Assembly: GCA_023413135.1 (NCBI GenBank)
Contig: JAEZQK010000073.1
Span: 1 to 58,618, forward strand
Direction: 5' to 3'
DNA from: Bacillota bacterium
GTDB lineage: Bacteria; Bacillota; Clostridia; Christensenellales; Aristaeellaceae
Length of the DNA: 58,618 nt
Shown: positions 1-8,223 of the stretch, piece after piece
How positions within the stretch are numbered: position 1 is the first letter of the stretch
How the letters are laid out: the number at the start of each line of letters is the position of its first letter
The notes under the pieces: generated by a model
Seen by the model: the letters and a program-made list of their open reading frames with translations, nothing else
Told to the model about the DNA's origin: nothing
Database searches by the model: none
Made by a program: the position numbers and the translations under genes

Positions 1-57
1 GTGGAAAAGGCCATCGGGGCGGATATTCTATTCAACAACGACAGGAAAGAGGAGTAG
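1..57 (+). CDS. V-type ATPase subunit F, C-terminal end only (partial)
   Basis: The first 18 codons of the window are open and end in TAG at 55-57; they read VEKAIGADILFNNDRKEE. The gene begins upstream of the window. Position directly before subunit A matches the place of subunit F (NtpG) in clostridial and enterococcal V-ATPase operons, and a 'EKAIGxDIL' type ending is typical of that small central-stalk subunit. The sequence seen is too short to prove this, so the name rests mainly on gene order. An RBS for the next gene lies inside the last codons. Confidence 0.6.
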   Translation: MEKAIGADILFNNDRKEE

Positions 58-62
58 TGAAC

Positions 63-1829
63 ATGGCTCTGGGAACCATTGTGAAGGTTGCCGGCCCCTT
101 GATTGTGGCGGAGAACATGGCCGACGCCCGCATGTACGATGTGGTGCGCGTCAGCAAGAGCCGCCTGGTTGGCGAGATCATCGAGCTAAGAGGCGACCGC
201 GCGTCTATCCAGGTCTATGAGGAGACTTCCGGCCTGGGGCCGGGGGAACCGGTGGAATCCACCGGCGCGCCCCTTTCCGTGGAGTTGGGACCTGGCCTCA
301 TCGAATCCATTTTTGACGGTATTCAGCGGCCCCTGACCGCCATCCGGGAAAAGGTGGGGGAGCGGATCGTCCGCGGCGTAGAGGTTCCCTCGCTCAACCG
401 GGAAAAGCAGTGGGCGTTTGAACCACGTTTGCGGGCGGGGGACACCGTGCAGACGGGGGATATTTTGGGCATCGTTCAGGAAAGTGCGGTAGTGGAGCAC
501 AGGATCATGGCGCCCCAGGGCGTTTCCGGCACCATAAAGTCCATCCATTCCGGCGCTGCCAGAGTGGAAGATGTGATCTGCACCATTGCTGACGCAAACG
601 GCCAGGAGCATCAAATCACCATGCTGCAAAAGTGGCCCGTGCGCCGCGGCCGTCCTTACTTGGAAAAGCTGGCTCCGCAAGCACCTATGGTTACCGGGCA
701 GCGTGTTATCGATACGCTCTTCCCGATTGCCTCCGGCGGCGTGGCCGCTGTGCCCGGCCCCTTCGGTTCCGGTAAAACGGTGGTGCAGCATCAATTGGCC
801 AAGTGGGCCGATGCCGACATCATCGTATACGTGGGCTGCGGCGAGCGCGGAAACGAAATGACCGACGTGCTGATGGAGTTTCCGGAGTTGCATGACCCCC
901 GCACCGGTGAGTCGCTGATGAAGCGTACGGTATTGATTGCCAATACCTCCGACATGCCTGTGGCGGCCCGTGAGGCTTCCATTTATACCGGCATCACCAT
1001 CGCCGAATACTTCAGGGACATGGGCTACAAGGTGGCCATCATGGCCGATTCCACCAGCCGCTGGGCGGAAGCGCTTCGCGAAATGAGCGGCCGCCTGGAA
1101 GAAATGCCCGGCGAGGAAGGCTATCCCGCCTATCTGTCCTCCCGTATTGCCGAGTTTTACGAGCGGGCCGGCTTTGTGCGCTGCCTGGGCAGTGACGGAC
1201 GGACGGGCACCATAACGGCCATCGGCGCCGTGTCACCTCCCGGCGGCGATATCTCCGAGCCAGTTTCCCAGGCTACGCTGCGCATCGTAAAGGTGTTCTG
1301 GGGATTGAGTGCCCAATTGGCCTACAAGCGCCACTTCCCGGCTATCGACTGGCTGCTGTCCTATTCTTTGTATATTGACAGGCTGAGTTCCTGGTTCTCC
1401 GACAGCATCTCTCCCGAGTGGAACGAGCTGCGTGGCAGTGCCATGCGCGTTCTTCAGGAGGAAGCGGAGCTGGACGAAATCGTCCGCCTGGTGGGTATCG
1501 ACGCTTTGAGCTGGAAGGATCGCCTTACCATGGAAGTGGCCCGTTCCATACGCGAAGACTACCTGCACCAAAACGCCTTTGACGAGGTGGATACGTATAC
1601 TTCTTTGGATAAGCAGCTCCGCATGCTGCGGCTGATTCTGGAGTTTGGCAAAAAGGGCCGCGCAGCGCTGGATGGCGGAGCCAACCTGTCGCAGATCATC
1701 GGCCTTCCTGTGAGGGAGCGTATCGGCCGGGCCAAGTACATCCCCGAATCGGAACTCAAGCAGTTTGACCAAATCGAAGCCGAGCTCAGCAGCCAGACGG
1801 CCGCGCTGATGGACCAAGGAGGGCTATAA
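63..1829 (+). CDS. ntpA: V-type ATP synthase catalytic subunit A
   Basis: This is the catalytic nucleotide-binding subunit of the A/V-type ATPase head, which couples ATP hydrolysis or synthesis to H+ or Na+ movement at the membrane. The 588-residue length is normal for the family. A beta-barrel domain occupies about residues 1-75, followed by the large A-subunit insertion (about 110-185, 'bulge'). The Walker A loop GPFGSGKT is at 232-239, and the family segment SRWAEALREMSGRLEEMPGEEGYPAYL follows. I chose the ATG at 63 because GAGGAG at 49-54 sits 8 bases before it; a GTG at 57 would leave only 2. It is in one operon with F (upstream) and B (3 bases downstream). Identity is secure; the coupling ion cannot be read from this subunit. 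Confidence 0.97.
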   Translation: MALGTIVKVAGPLIVAENMADARMYDVVRVSKSRLVGEIIELRGDRASIQVYEETSGLGPGEPVESTGAPLSVELGPGLIESIFDGIQRPLTAIREKVGERIVRGVEVPSLNREKQWAFEPRLRAGDTVQTGDILGIVQESAVVEHRIMAPQGVSGTIKSIHSGAARVEDVICTIADANGQEHQITMLQKWPVRRGRPYLEKLAPQAPMVTGQRVIDTLFPIASGGVAAVPGPFGSGKTVVQHQLAKWADADIIVYVGCGERGNEMTDVLMEFPELHDPRTGESLMKRTVLIANTSDMPVAAREASIYTGITIAEYFRDMGYKVAIMADSTSRWAEALREMSGRLEEMPGEEGYPAYLSSRIAEFYERAGFVRCLGSDGRTGTITAIGAVSPPGGDISEPVSQATLRIVKVFWGLSAQLAYKRHFPAIDWLLSYSLYIDRLSSWFSDSISPEWNELRGSAMRVLQEEAELDEIVRLVGIDALSWKDRLTMEVARSIREDYLHQNAFDEVDTYTSLDKQLRMLRLILEFGKKGRAALDGGANLSQIIGLPVRERIGRAKYIPESELKQFDQIEAELSSQTAALMDQGGL

Positions 1830-1832
1830 GGT

Positions 1833-3221
1833 ATGCTGAAGGAATATCGCACCATCAAGGAAGTCGTAGGCCCGCTAATGCTGGTGGAGCATGTATCCGG
1901 CGTCACCTACAATGAGCTGGTGGAGATTCAGCAGGCAAGTGGCGAGACCCGTAGCGGCCGGGTGCTGGAGGTAGACGGCGACAAGGCGCTGGTACAGCTT
2001 TTTGAAAGCAGCAACGGCCTGCGCATCGACAACAGCACCGCCCGCTTCCTGGGCCGCAGCATTGAGCTTTCCGTTTCTATGGATATGCTGGGCCGAGTAT
2101 TCAGCGGCATGGGCACCCCCAGGGACGGTGGTCCCGCCCTGATCCCCGAAAAACGGATGGACATCAACGGCGAGCCTTTAAATCCCGCTGCCCGAGACTA
2201 TCCCAGTGAGTTTATTCAAACGGGCGTTTCCGCCATCGACGGCCTGAATACCCTGGTCCGCGGCCAAAAGCTGCCCGTATTCTCCGGCAGCGGTTTGCCG
2301 CACGCCCAACTGGCTACGCAAATTGCTCGCCAGGCCAAGGTGCTGGGTACCGACAGCAAATTTGCCGTGGTATTCGGGGCCATCGGTATCACCTTTGAAG
2401 AGGCCGATTACTTCATCAGCGATTTTCGGCGCACCGGTGCCATCGAACGTGCTGTGCTGTTCATGAACCTGGCCAACGACCCGGCCATTGAGCGCATCGC
2501 CACGCCGCGTATGGCGCTCACCGCCGCGGAATATCTGGCCTATGAAAAGGGTATGCACGTGCTTGTTATCCTTACCGATATCACCAATTACGCCGAAGCA
2601 CTGCGTGAGGTTTCCGCCGCCCGCAAGGAAGTGCCGGGCCGCCGCGGCTATCCCGGCTATCTGTATACGGACCTTGCCTCCATGTATGAGCGGGCCGGCC
2701 GCGTCATCGGCAAGGAAGGCTCCATTACGCAGATCCCCATCCTGTCCATGCCGGAGGATGACAAGACCCATCCTATCCCCGACCTGACGGGCTACATCAC
2801 CGAAGGTCAAATCATTCTCAGCAGGGAATTGCACAGAAAGGGCGTGCAGCCGCCCATCGACGTCATGCCTTCCCTGTCCCGACTGAAGGACAAGGGCATC
2901 GGCGCTGGCAAAACCCGCAAGGATCATGCCGCCACCATGAACCAGCTCTTTGCCGCCTATTCCCGCGGTAAAGACGCCAAGGAACTGGCGGTGATTCTGG
3001 GCGACGCGGCGCTCACCGATATCGACAAGAAGTACGCGGCCTTTGCCGACGCCTTCGAGCGGGAGTACGTGTCCCAGGGCTACAATGCCAACCGGTCCAT
3101 TGAAGAAACGCTGCAGTTGGGCTGGAAGCTGCTGGCCATGCTGCCCAGAACAGAACTCAAGCGCATCCGGGACGATATGCTGGATGAATTTTTGCCCAAG
3201 ACCCAGGAGGAGGAAGCGTAA
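1833..3221 (+). CDS. ntpB: V-type ATP synthase regulatory subunit B
   Basis: This is the non-catalytic nucleotide-binding partner of subunit A in the hexameric head. At 462 residues it has normal family length. It begins with a beta-barrel domain (IKEVVGPLMLVEHVSGVTYNELVEI), followed by the B-subunit core with SGSGLPHAQLATQIARQA in place of a true Walker A loop, as expected for a non-catalytic subunit. SRLKDKGIGAGKTRKDHA near residue 350 is a family hallmark. The start ATG is preceded by AAGGAGG at 1816-1822. Its stop overlaps the start of subunit D (TAATG), which indicates translational coupling. Confidence 0.97.
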   Translation: MLKEYRTIKEVVGPLMLVEHVSGVTYNELVEIQQASGETRSGRVLEVDGDKALVQLFESSNGLRIDNSTARFLGRSIELSVSMDMLGRVFSGMGTPRDGGPALIPEKRMDINGEPLNPAARDYPSEFIQTGVSAIDGLNTLVRGQKLPVFSGSGLPHAQLATQIARQAKVLGTDSKFAVVFGAIGITFEEADYFISDFRRTGAIERAVLFMNLANDPAIERIATPRMALTAAEYLAYEKGMHVLVILTDITNYAEALREVSAARKEVPGRRGYPGYLYTDLASMYERAGRVIGKEGSITQIPILSMPEDDKTHPIPDLTGYITEGQIILSRELHRKGVQPPIDVMPSLSRLKDKGIGAGKTRKDHAATMNQLFAAYSRGKDAKELAVILGDAALTDIDKKYAAFADAFEREYVSQGYNANRSIEETLQLGWKLLAMLPRTELKRIRDDMLDEFLPKTQEEEA

Positions 3222-3862
3222 TGGCATCCACCCTTCGCGTCAACCCCACGCGCATGGAACTGACCCGCATCAAAAGGCGGCTTGTTACGGCCAAGCGCGG
3301 CCACAAGCTTTTGAAAGACAAGCGGGATGAAATGGTTCGCCAGTTCATTGCCATCATACGGGAAAACTATGCGCTGCGCCGGGAAGTGGAGCAGGAATTG
3401 AGCGGCGCGTTGCGCAATTTCGCCATGGCCAGGGCGGTGATGGACCCCAATGCGCTGGAAGAAGCCGTTTTGTATCCGGCCCGGCAGGCGAAGGTAGCCA
3501 TCGGGCAAAGGAATATTTTGTCGGTGAGGGTTCCTACCATTACGGTGGATGAAGCATCACTTTCGGAAACGGTGCTGCCCTACGGCTTGGCGGAAACATC
3601 CGCCCAGTTGGACGGAGCCATCGCTACCATGGCCGAGGTTCTTCCAAAGCTGCTGCGCTTGGCGGAAATCGAAAAGACGTGCGACCTTCTGGCCGACGAA
3701 ATCGAGAAAACCCGCCGCCGTGTGAACGCGCTGGAATATGTGATGATCCCCCAGTTCATAGAAACCATACGCTTCATCACCATGAAGCTGGACGAAAACG
3801 AGCGCGGAGCGCTGACCCGCCTGATGAAGGTTAAGGATATGATCGCTGCGCGGGATGCCTGA
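3221..3862 (+). CDS. ntpD: V-type ATP synthase subunit D
   Basis: This is the central-stalk rotor subunit that links the A3B3 head to the membrane ring. The 213-residue protein starts with the family signature NPTRMELTRIKRRLVTAKRGHKLLKDKRDEM, the first of two long helices predicted to form an antiparallel coiled coil with the C-terminal helix (about residues 150-205, NALEYVMIPQFIETIRFI). The gene overlaps the stop of subunit B. A strong intrinsic terminator starts 14 bases after the stop, so D is the last gene of this operon; no NtpG/H/J-type extra genes follow. Confidence 0.95.
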   Translation: MASTLRVNPTRMELTRIKRRLVTAKRGHKLLKDKRDEMVRQFIAIIRENYALRREVEQELSGALRNFAMARAVMDPNALEEAVLYPARQAKVAIGQRNILSVRVPTITVDEASLSETVLPYGLAETSAQLDGAIATMAEVLPKLLRLAEIEKTCDLLADEIEKTRRRVNALEYVMIPQFIETIRFITMKLDENERGALTRLMKVKDMIAARDA

Positions 3863-3875
3863 TCCATTGTTCAAT

Positions 3876-3912
3876 AAAAGATTGCCTTTGTGATGGAGGC
3901 AGTCTTTTCTTT
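3876..3912 (+). terminator. Rho-independent terminator of the V-ATPase operon
   Basis: A 12-base arm AAAAGATTGCCT (3876-3887) pairs with AGGCAGTCTTTT (3897-3908), with one T-G wobble and a 9-base loop. It is followed by CTTTTTT. It sits directly behind ntpD and ends the operon. Confidence 0.85.
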
Positions 3913-3916
3913 TTTC

Positions 3917-3946
3917 TTGCCTCCATGAATAGGAACATGGTATAGT
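3917..3946 (+). promoter_or_regulatory. Sigma-A-type promoter of the QueG-like gene
   Basis: TTGCCT (3917-3922) and TATAGT (3941-3946) are separated by 18 bases. The start codon is 27 bases further on, with GGGGG as RBS. The promoter lies immediately after the ATPase terminator, so the next gene is an independent unit. Confidence 0.65.
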
Positions 3947-3972
3947 GAAACCAATGAAACGGGGGAAATACC

Positions 3973-4884
3973 ATGCCTTCTGAAGATATTTATCAGCAGC
4001 TTGCCCTGGAGATGGGATTTTCTGCATCCTATATTCTGGACGCCTCCCTGGCACCGGATGCGCCTGAAGGGGTTTCCACTCTTCTTGTATTGTTGTATCC
4101 CTATGATTCCTGGGGAGAGGCCGAGTCCGGCTGCGTCCGCATAAGCACCTACTATTTCGCTGCGCAGGATGCGTACTTGAAAGCAAAGGAAATGGTGAAC
4201 AGGCTGAATCAAGAAGGAGAAAGCGCCTGGCTGTGCAATGAGGTACGGCTCAAGCCCTTGTTAGCCCGTTTGAAGGATTTTACCCAAGGCCGGAACACGC
4301 TGCATTATCACAAGGAATTCGGCTCCCGTTTTCACATGCAGGTGATTGGCCTTGCCGCACAAATGCCTATGGACGTAAATATTCTTCGCCCCAAAGAAGA
4401 AAAAAGCGATATGTGCGGCTCATGCAGAATGTGCCTTCAGCGTTGCCCAGCAAATGCCTTAACAGACGAAGGCTTCCGCCGGGACAGGTGCCTGCGCCAG
4501 CATATGCTTCGGAGCACGCCCGTGCCTGAGCATCTTCGAAAACTCATGGGAAACCGTCTTGTGGGTTGTGATATCTGCCAGCAGGTCTGCCCCTACAATG
4601 CTCATATGCCGGAAGGGGAAACGGCAGGGGAATGCTTCCTGGTCCATGATCTGCTGAAGCAGGATGAAGTTGCAATATCCCGTTTGTCCAACAAGATCGG
4701 CAGCAACATGGCCCGTGCCAACCGCGTTTTGGCCCAGGCCTGTATTGCAGCAGGCAACAGCAGAGACATGGGCTATCTTTCTATATTGAATGAGCTTTGC
4801 AAGCACCCATCCCCAACGGTTGCGGAACATGCCAAATGGGCTGTTAATAATTTGTCAATTGAGACGAAAGAAGCGACAACTTGA
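3973..4884 (+). CDS. QueG-like double [4Fe-4S] protein (epoxyqueuosine reductase-related)
   Basis: The protein carries two ferredoxin-type cluster motifs of the QueG family: CGSCRMCLQRCP (C148, C151, C154, C158) and CDICQQVCPYN (C199, C202, C206), with a further cysteine at C173. The C-terminal part (about 235-295) looks like the HEAT-type helical tail of QueG. QueG uses cobalamin and two [4Fe-4S] clusters to reduce epoxyqueuosine to queuosine in tRNA. At 303 residues this protein is about 70-80 residues shorter than standard QueG, and the missing part is in the N-terminal cobalamin-binding domain. It may therefore be a shortened QueG or a paralogue with another substrate. It has its own promoter and no queuosine genes beside it. 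Confidence 0.75.
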   Translation: MPSEDIYQQLALEMGFSASYILDASLAPDAPEGVSTLLVLLYPYDSWGEAESGCVRISTYYFAAQDAYLKAKEMVNRLNQEGESAWLCNEVRLKPLLARLKDFTQGRNTLHYHKEFGSRFHMQVIGLAAQMPMDVNILRPKEEKSDMCGSCRMCLQRCPANALTDEGFRRDRCLRQHMLRSTPVPEHLRKLMGNRLVGCDICQQVCPYNAHMPEGETAGECFLVHDLLKQDEVAISRLSNKIGSNMARANRVLAQACIAAGNSRDMGYLSILNELCKHPSPTVAEHAKWAVNNLSIETKEATT

Positions 4885-4894
4885 TACCACCCTC

Positions 4895-4922
4895 TTGCCT
4901 TTTCATGGAAATGCGCTACAAT
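4895..4922 (+). promoter_or_regulatory. Sigma-A-type promoter of the ABC transporter operon
   Basis: TTGCCT (4895-4900) and TACAAT (4917-4922) are 16 bases apart, 26 bases before the ATG at 4948. AAAGGGAGGG at 4933-4942 is the RBS. Confidence 0.6.
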
Positions 4923-4947
4923 GTTGCCGGAGAAAGGGAGGGCACAT

Positions 4948-5691
4948 ATGTTTCAATTTGACCAAGTATCCAAGCAGTATGCAAAGAGCAAGGTAAAGGC
5001 CCTGGATAATCTGTCACTGCATGTACAAAAGGGCGAAATATTTGGATTCATCGGTCCCAACGGAGCGGGCAAGACAACCACCATCCGGCTTTTGACCGGC
5101 ATATTGACTCCCGATTCGGGCAGCATCCGCATCGATGGTTTTACCATGGCGCAAAATCCCCTGGAAGCCAAGCGGCTGATCGGTTTCGTGCCCGACAATC
5201 AGGAGACATACGAACGGCTGACAGGCTTGGAGTACCTGCAGTTTCTGGCGGACATCTACCAGGTGGATGGTGCCCAGCGAAAGGCGCACCTGGAAAAGTA
5301 CCTGTCTTTGTTTCAGTTGGAAGACGCGGCTGGACAGCAGATACGAAGCTATTCCAGGGGCATGAAGCAGAAGCTCACCATCATCGGCGCGCTGATCCAT
5401 AAGCCGCCCCTGTGGGTGCTGGACGAGCCTATGACAGGCCTTGATCCCATGGCCGTTCATCTGCTGAAAGAAGAAATGCGCGCCCATTGTAACGCCGGGA
5501 ATACTGTGTTCTTTTCGACCCATGTGTTGGATGTGGCGGAAAAGCTATGCGACCGCATTGCAATCATTTTAAAGGGAAAGCTGCTGGCGGTGGGCACGCT
5601 GGAAAGCTTGCGCTCCGGAGAGCACGGTGCCTCGCTGGAGGAGGTATTCCTTGAGATGGTGGGGGAAACGGCAGGGGAGGAAAAGGAATGA
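4948..5691 (+). CDS. ABC transporter ATP-binding protein
   Basis: This is the ATPase subunit of an ABC-2 type exporter, working with the permease encoded immediately downstream. Visible motifs in order are Walker A GPNGAGKTT (near residue 40), the signature SRGMKQKL (near 145), Walker B PPLWVLDEP, and the switch histidine in FFSTHVLD. The 247-residue length is that of a single nucleotide-binding domain. I chose the ATG at 4948, which has a good RBS, over an in-frame ATG at 4921 that overlaps the -10 box. The substrate cannot be inferred; relatives export drugs, peptides or lipids. The ATGA overlap with the permease indicates coupled translation. Confidence 0.92.
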   Translation: MFQFDQVSKQYAKSKVKALDNLSLHVQKGEIFGFIGPNGAGKTTTIRLLTGILTPDSGSIRIDGFTMAQNPLEAKRLIGFVPDNQETYERLTGLEYLQFLADIYQVDGAQRKAHLEKYLSLFQLEDAAGQQIRSYSRGMKQKLTIIGALIHKPPLWVLDEPMTGLDPMAVHLLKEEMRAHCNAGNTVFFSTHVLDVAEKLCDRIAIILKGKLLAVGTLESLRSGEHGASLEEVFLEMVGETAGEEKE

Positions 5692-7373
5692 GTTCTTTTC
5701 TAGTTCTTTTGCGGATGCAGCTGTATCTGCGCCTGTCCGCGGTAAAGCCCAGCCATTGGCTGCCCGGGCGCTCCAAAGAATCAAGGGACTGGAAGCCGCT
5801 TTTGACGGGCTTGATTTTTCTTGTGCTGATCGCCTCCATGGTGATCATGGTTCTTTTGCTGGCGAACGGCATTCTTTCAGGCCTCATACAGATGAAAATT
5901 CCGGATCTGCTTTTGTCCATGGTTATCATGGTCTGTATGGCGCTGACGCTGCTGGTCGGATTCTTCCATGTGACCAGCGTATTGTTTTTCAGCAGGGACA
6001 GTGCCTTTCTTTCCGGGCTGCCCGTTTCCTCCCGCACGGTGATGGCCGTCCGGCTGGCGGTGGTGCTTCTTGGTGAAATGGCGCTGACGGCGCTGATCTT
6101 TCTGCCGGTGTGCGTGCTGTATGGCATCCGCACAGGCCAAAACGCGCTGTTCTATATAAAGGCGGTGATTGTTACGCCGCTGATTCCCTGCCTGCCGCTG
6201 GCGGTGGCTACGCTTCTGTCCTCCCTGCTGGTCCGCATTTCCAGCCTGTTCCGCCACAGGGACAGATGGATGGTCATCGGCGGTTTTGTGCTCATCGCGC
6301 TGGTCATTCCGCTGCAGATGCAATTTTACAGCCGGATCCCCGAGGATCCGGGTGCAGATTTTTTCATGCGCATACTCGCCGATAACCGTGCCCTGCTGGA
6401 GGGTCTTCTTGGTGGCCTGCCCCCTGTGCTTTGGGCCACGGCCGGCATCACAGGGCAGGGGGAATGGAGCCTTCTATATCTTTTGCTGTTTGTGGTTGCT
6501 TCTGTCGTGGCGGCGGTACTGCCTGTCCTGATCGGCGGCGGCAGATATCTGCAGCTGTCCATTTTGCAAAACGAGGCATTCCAAAGCACAAAACGCCGCA
6601 AGCTGACTGCACGGGATTTTGCTCTTAACCGTTCCCCCCTAAAAGCCATGTTCTTTCGGGAATGGAAAGAGGTATTGCGCGTACCGGCCTATGCCCTTAA
6701 CGGGCTCATCGGCATTGTGATGCTGCCCATCATGATGGTGGCGCTGTTTGTGGGCATGGAAGGAAGCAGCGAGCTTTCAGAGCTTCTTGGTACGCTTTTG
6801 CGCGCTGCAGGTGGCGTGAAGGTTACGCTTTTTGCCGCGGCGGCCATGGCGGCCGTAAGCACCATCAATATGGCCGGGGCTACCGCCGTCTCCCGGGAAG
6901 GCAAGCGGCTGTCCTTCAGCAGAATGATCCCCGTTCCTTATGCCACGCAATTGATGGCAAAGCAGCTTTTCGGCTTCTCCATCAATTTTCTCACCTGTGT
7001 GACGACAGCCATCACACTTGTTGTTCTCATGCCTTCCCAGTTCATGTACATCCTGGCGGCTTTTGTAATGGGCCTGCTCTTTGGCTATGCTGCCAATGGC
7101 ATGAGCCTTGCGCTGGATGCCAGCCATCCCAAGCTCAACTGGCGCAACGAGACGGAAGCCATCAAACAAAATGCCATGGCGCTCCTTTCCATGTTTCTGG
7201 GAGTGGCGGCTGCGGGTGTGCTTGGAGTTTTGGTATGGGTTTTGTTTAAGGCAGGTTTGTCACTGTCGCTTCTAGCCTTCATGCTGACAGCCGTGCTGGC
7301 CATACTGGCCGCCGTTTCTCATGCTTTTCTCTTGAAGCGGGCGGGAAACTGGTATTCCAAAGTTGAATTGTAA
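5688..7373 (+). CDS. ABC-2 type transporter permease
   Basis: This is the membrane partner of the ATPase just upstream, overlapping it by 4 bases. The 561-residue protein has about 10-12 hydrophobic stretches in two blocks (roughly residues 45-290 and 350-555) separated by a polar segment containing KRRKLTARDFALNRSPLKAMFFREWKE. This is a two-halves architecture seen in large Firmicute ABC-2 permeases. No characterised relative can be named from sequence alone, so the substrate is unknown. The gene ends the operon: an A/T-rich hairpin and a new promoter follow. Confidence 0.85.
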   Translation: MSSFLVLLRMQLYLRLSAVKPSHWLPGRSKESRDWKPLLTGLIFLVLIASMVIMVLLLANGILSGLIQMKIPDLLLSMVIMVCMALTLLVGFFHVTSVLFFSRDSAFLSGLPVSSRTVMAVRLAVVLLGEMALTALIFLPVCVLYGIRTGQNALFYIKAVIVTPLIPCLPLAVATLLSSLLVRISSLFRHRDRWMVIGGFVLIALVIPLQMQFYSRIPEDPGADFFMRILADNRALLEGLLGGLPPVLWATAGITGQGEWSLLYLLLFVVASVVAAVLPVLIGGGRYLQLSILQNEAFQSTKRRKLTARDFALNRSPLKAMFFREWKEVLRVPAYALNGLIGIVMLPIMMVALFVGMEGSSELSELLGTLLRAAGGVKVTLFAAAAMAAVSTINMAGATAVSREGKRLSFSRMIPVPYATQLMAKQLFGFSINFLTCVTTAITLVVLMPSQFMYILAAFVMGLLFGYAANGMSLALDASHPKLNWRNETEAIKQNAMALLSMFLGVAAAGVLGVLVWVLFKAGLSLSLLAFMLTAVLAILAAVSHAFLLKRAGNWYSKVEL

Positions 7374-7391
7374 ACATTAAATTTTTATTAC

Positions 7392-7410
7392 AAAATGCGT
7401 GCATTTTTTT
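7392..7410 (+). terminator. Weak A/T-rich terminator-like hairpin
   Basis: AAAATG (7392-7397) pairs with CATTTT (7402-7407) around CGTG and runs into further T residues. The stem is only 6 bp and poor in GC, so termination may be partial. Confidence 0.4.
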
Positions 7411-7418
7411 CTAAAGTG

Positions 7419-7427
7419 TGCTATAAT
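7419..7427 (+). promoter_or_regulatory. Extended -10 promoter of the methyltransferase gene
   Basis: TGC directly precedes TATAAT (7422-7427), an extended -10 element. There is no good -35 at the expected distance. The ATG at 7477 is 50 bases downstream. Confidence 0.55.
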
Positions 7428-7476
7428 GACTACGGGTGTATGAAATATGGGTATACACTCCCAAGGAGGCACACAA

Positions 7477-8094
7477 ATGCTTTCAAAAGCGGAAAATCAT
7501 GCCACGCTGCCAAAGCAGGCTGTGGTGTTAAAGGGAAGAATGACCCCCACTACGCATGCATTGGCACAATGGGCCGCCATTGATGCCGGTGATAAAGTGC
7601 TGGATATGGCTTGTGGAAATGGCGCTCTGCTGCGTATGATCAGCCAGCAGATAGAGTGCAGCTTGTGTGGCATCGCATCCTCTGTGGAACAGTATCGTTC
7701 CGTGCGGGCCATGCTTCCGGAGGCTGATATCCTATATGCTCAGCCGGAGGATATCCCCTGGAAGGAAAACTCCTTCGATGTGGTTATGTGCGGTCTTCCT
7801 TTTTATGCTATGGAAGATCCCGGTAAGGTATTGAAAGAAGCGCTGAGGGTACTAAAGCCCGGCGGGCAGTTTTTGCTGGCCACCACCTGGTATCCTGCGC
7901 CGCTTAGGCAATTGTACAACCGCTTTTCGGGCCATTGGGAAGATGATGCACAATCCCCCGTTTTGTACGGCAAACATGAAATGCTGGCCACGCTGGACGC
8001 TGTCGGATTCCACAATGTCACCTGGCGGGCTGCCGATATGCGCGTGGGCATCACCATCGGCTGGAAGAAGCCGCTCAAAAAGGATCTTCCCTGA
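7477..8094 (+). CDS. Class I SAM-dependent methyltransferase
   Basis: The protein has the Rossmann-type methyltransferase fold: motif I VLDMACGNGALL (about residues 40-51) binds S-adenosylmethionine, PWKENSFDVVMCG is motif II/III, and ALRVLKPGGQFLLAT is the post-motif typical of UbiE/type-11 methyltransferases. At 205 residues it is a single-domain enzyme. The start at 7477 is set by AAGGAGG at 7463-7469; an in-frame ATG at 7447 lacks an RBS. The gene stands alone between its own promoter and a strong terminator, so context gives no substrate, which could be a small molecule, lipid or macromolecule. Confidence 0.85.
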   Translation: MLSKAENHATLPKQAVVLKGRMTPTTHALAQWAAIDAGDKVLDMACGNGALLRMISQQIECSLCGIASSVEQYRSVRAMLPEADILYAQPEDIPWKENSFDVVMCGLPFYAMEDPGKVLKEALRVLKPGGQFLLATTWYPAPLRQLYNRFSGHWEDDAQSPVLYGKHEMLATLDAVGFHNVTWRAADMRVGITIGWKKPLKKDLP

Positions 8095-8115
8095 GGCTGA
8101 AATAAACGGCCTGTC

Positions 8116-8143
8116 GCCTCCCGCGAGACGGGAGGCTTTTTTT
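8116..8143 (+). terminator. Strong rho-independent terminator
   Basis: A perfect 8-bp stem GCCTCCCG/CGGGAGGC (8116-8123 and 8129-8136) with loop CGAGA is followed by seven T residues (8137-8143). It ends the methyltransferase unit. Confidence 0.93.
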
Positions 8144-8162
8144 GTCTTTTTGCCGATACCAG

Positions 8163-8191
8163 TTGACCGCCGGGCGGCTTCATGATAGAGT
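8163..8191 (+). promoter_or_regulatory. Candidate promoter of the radical SAM-to-ynbB run
   Basis: TTGACC (8163-8168) is a good -35; TAGAGT (8186-8191) at 17 bases is a 4/6 match to the -10 consensus. It lies between the terminator and the TTG start at 8224 and probably drives the long downstream operon. Confidence 0.45.
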
Positions 8192-8223
8192 TAAATCTGG
8201 ACTATTTTGTAGGAGGAACCCTT

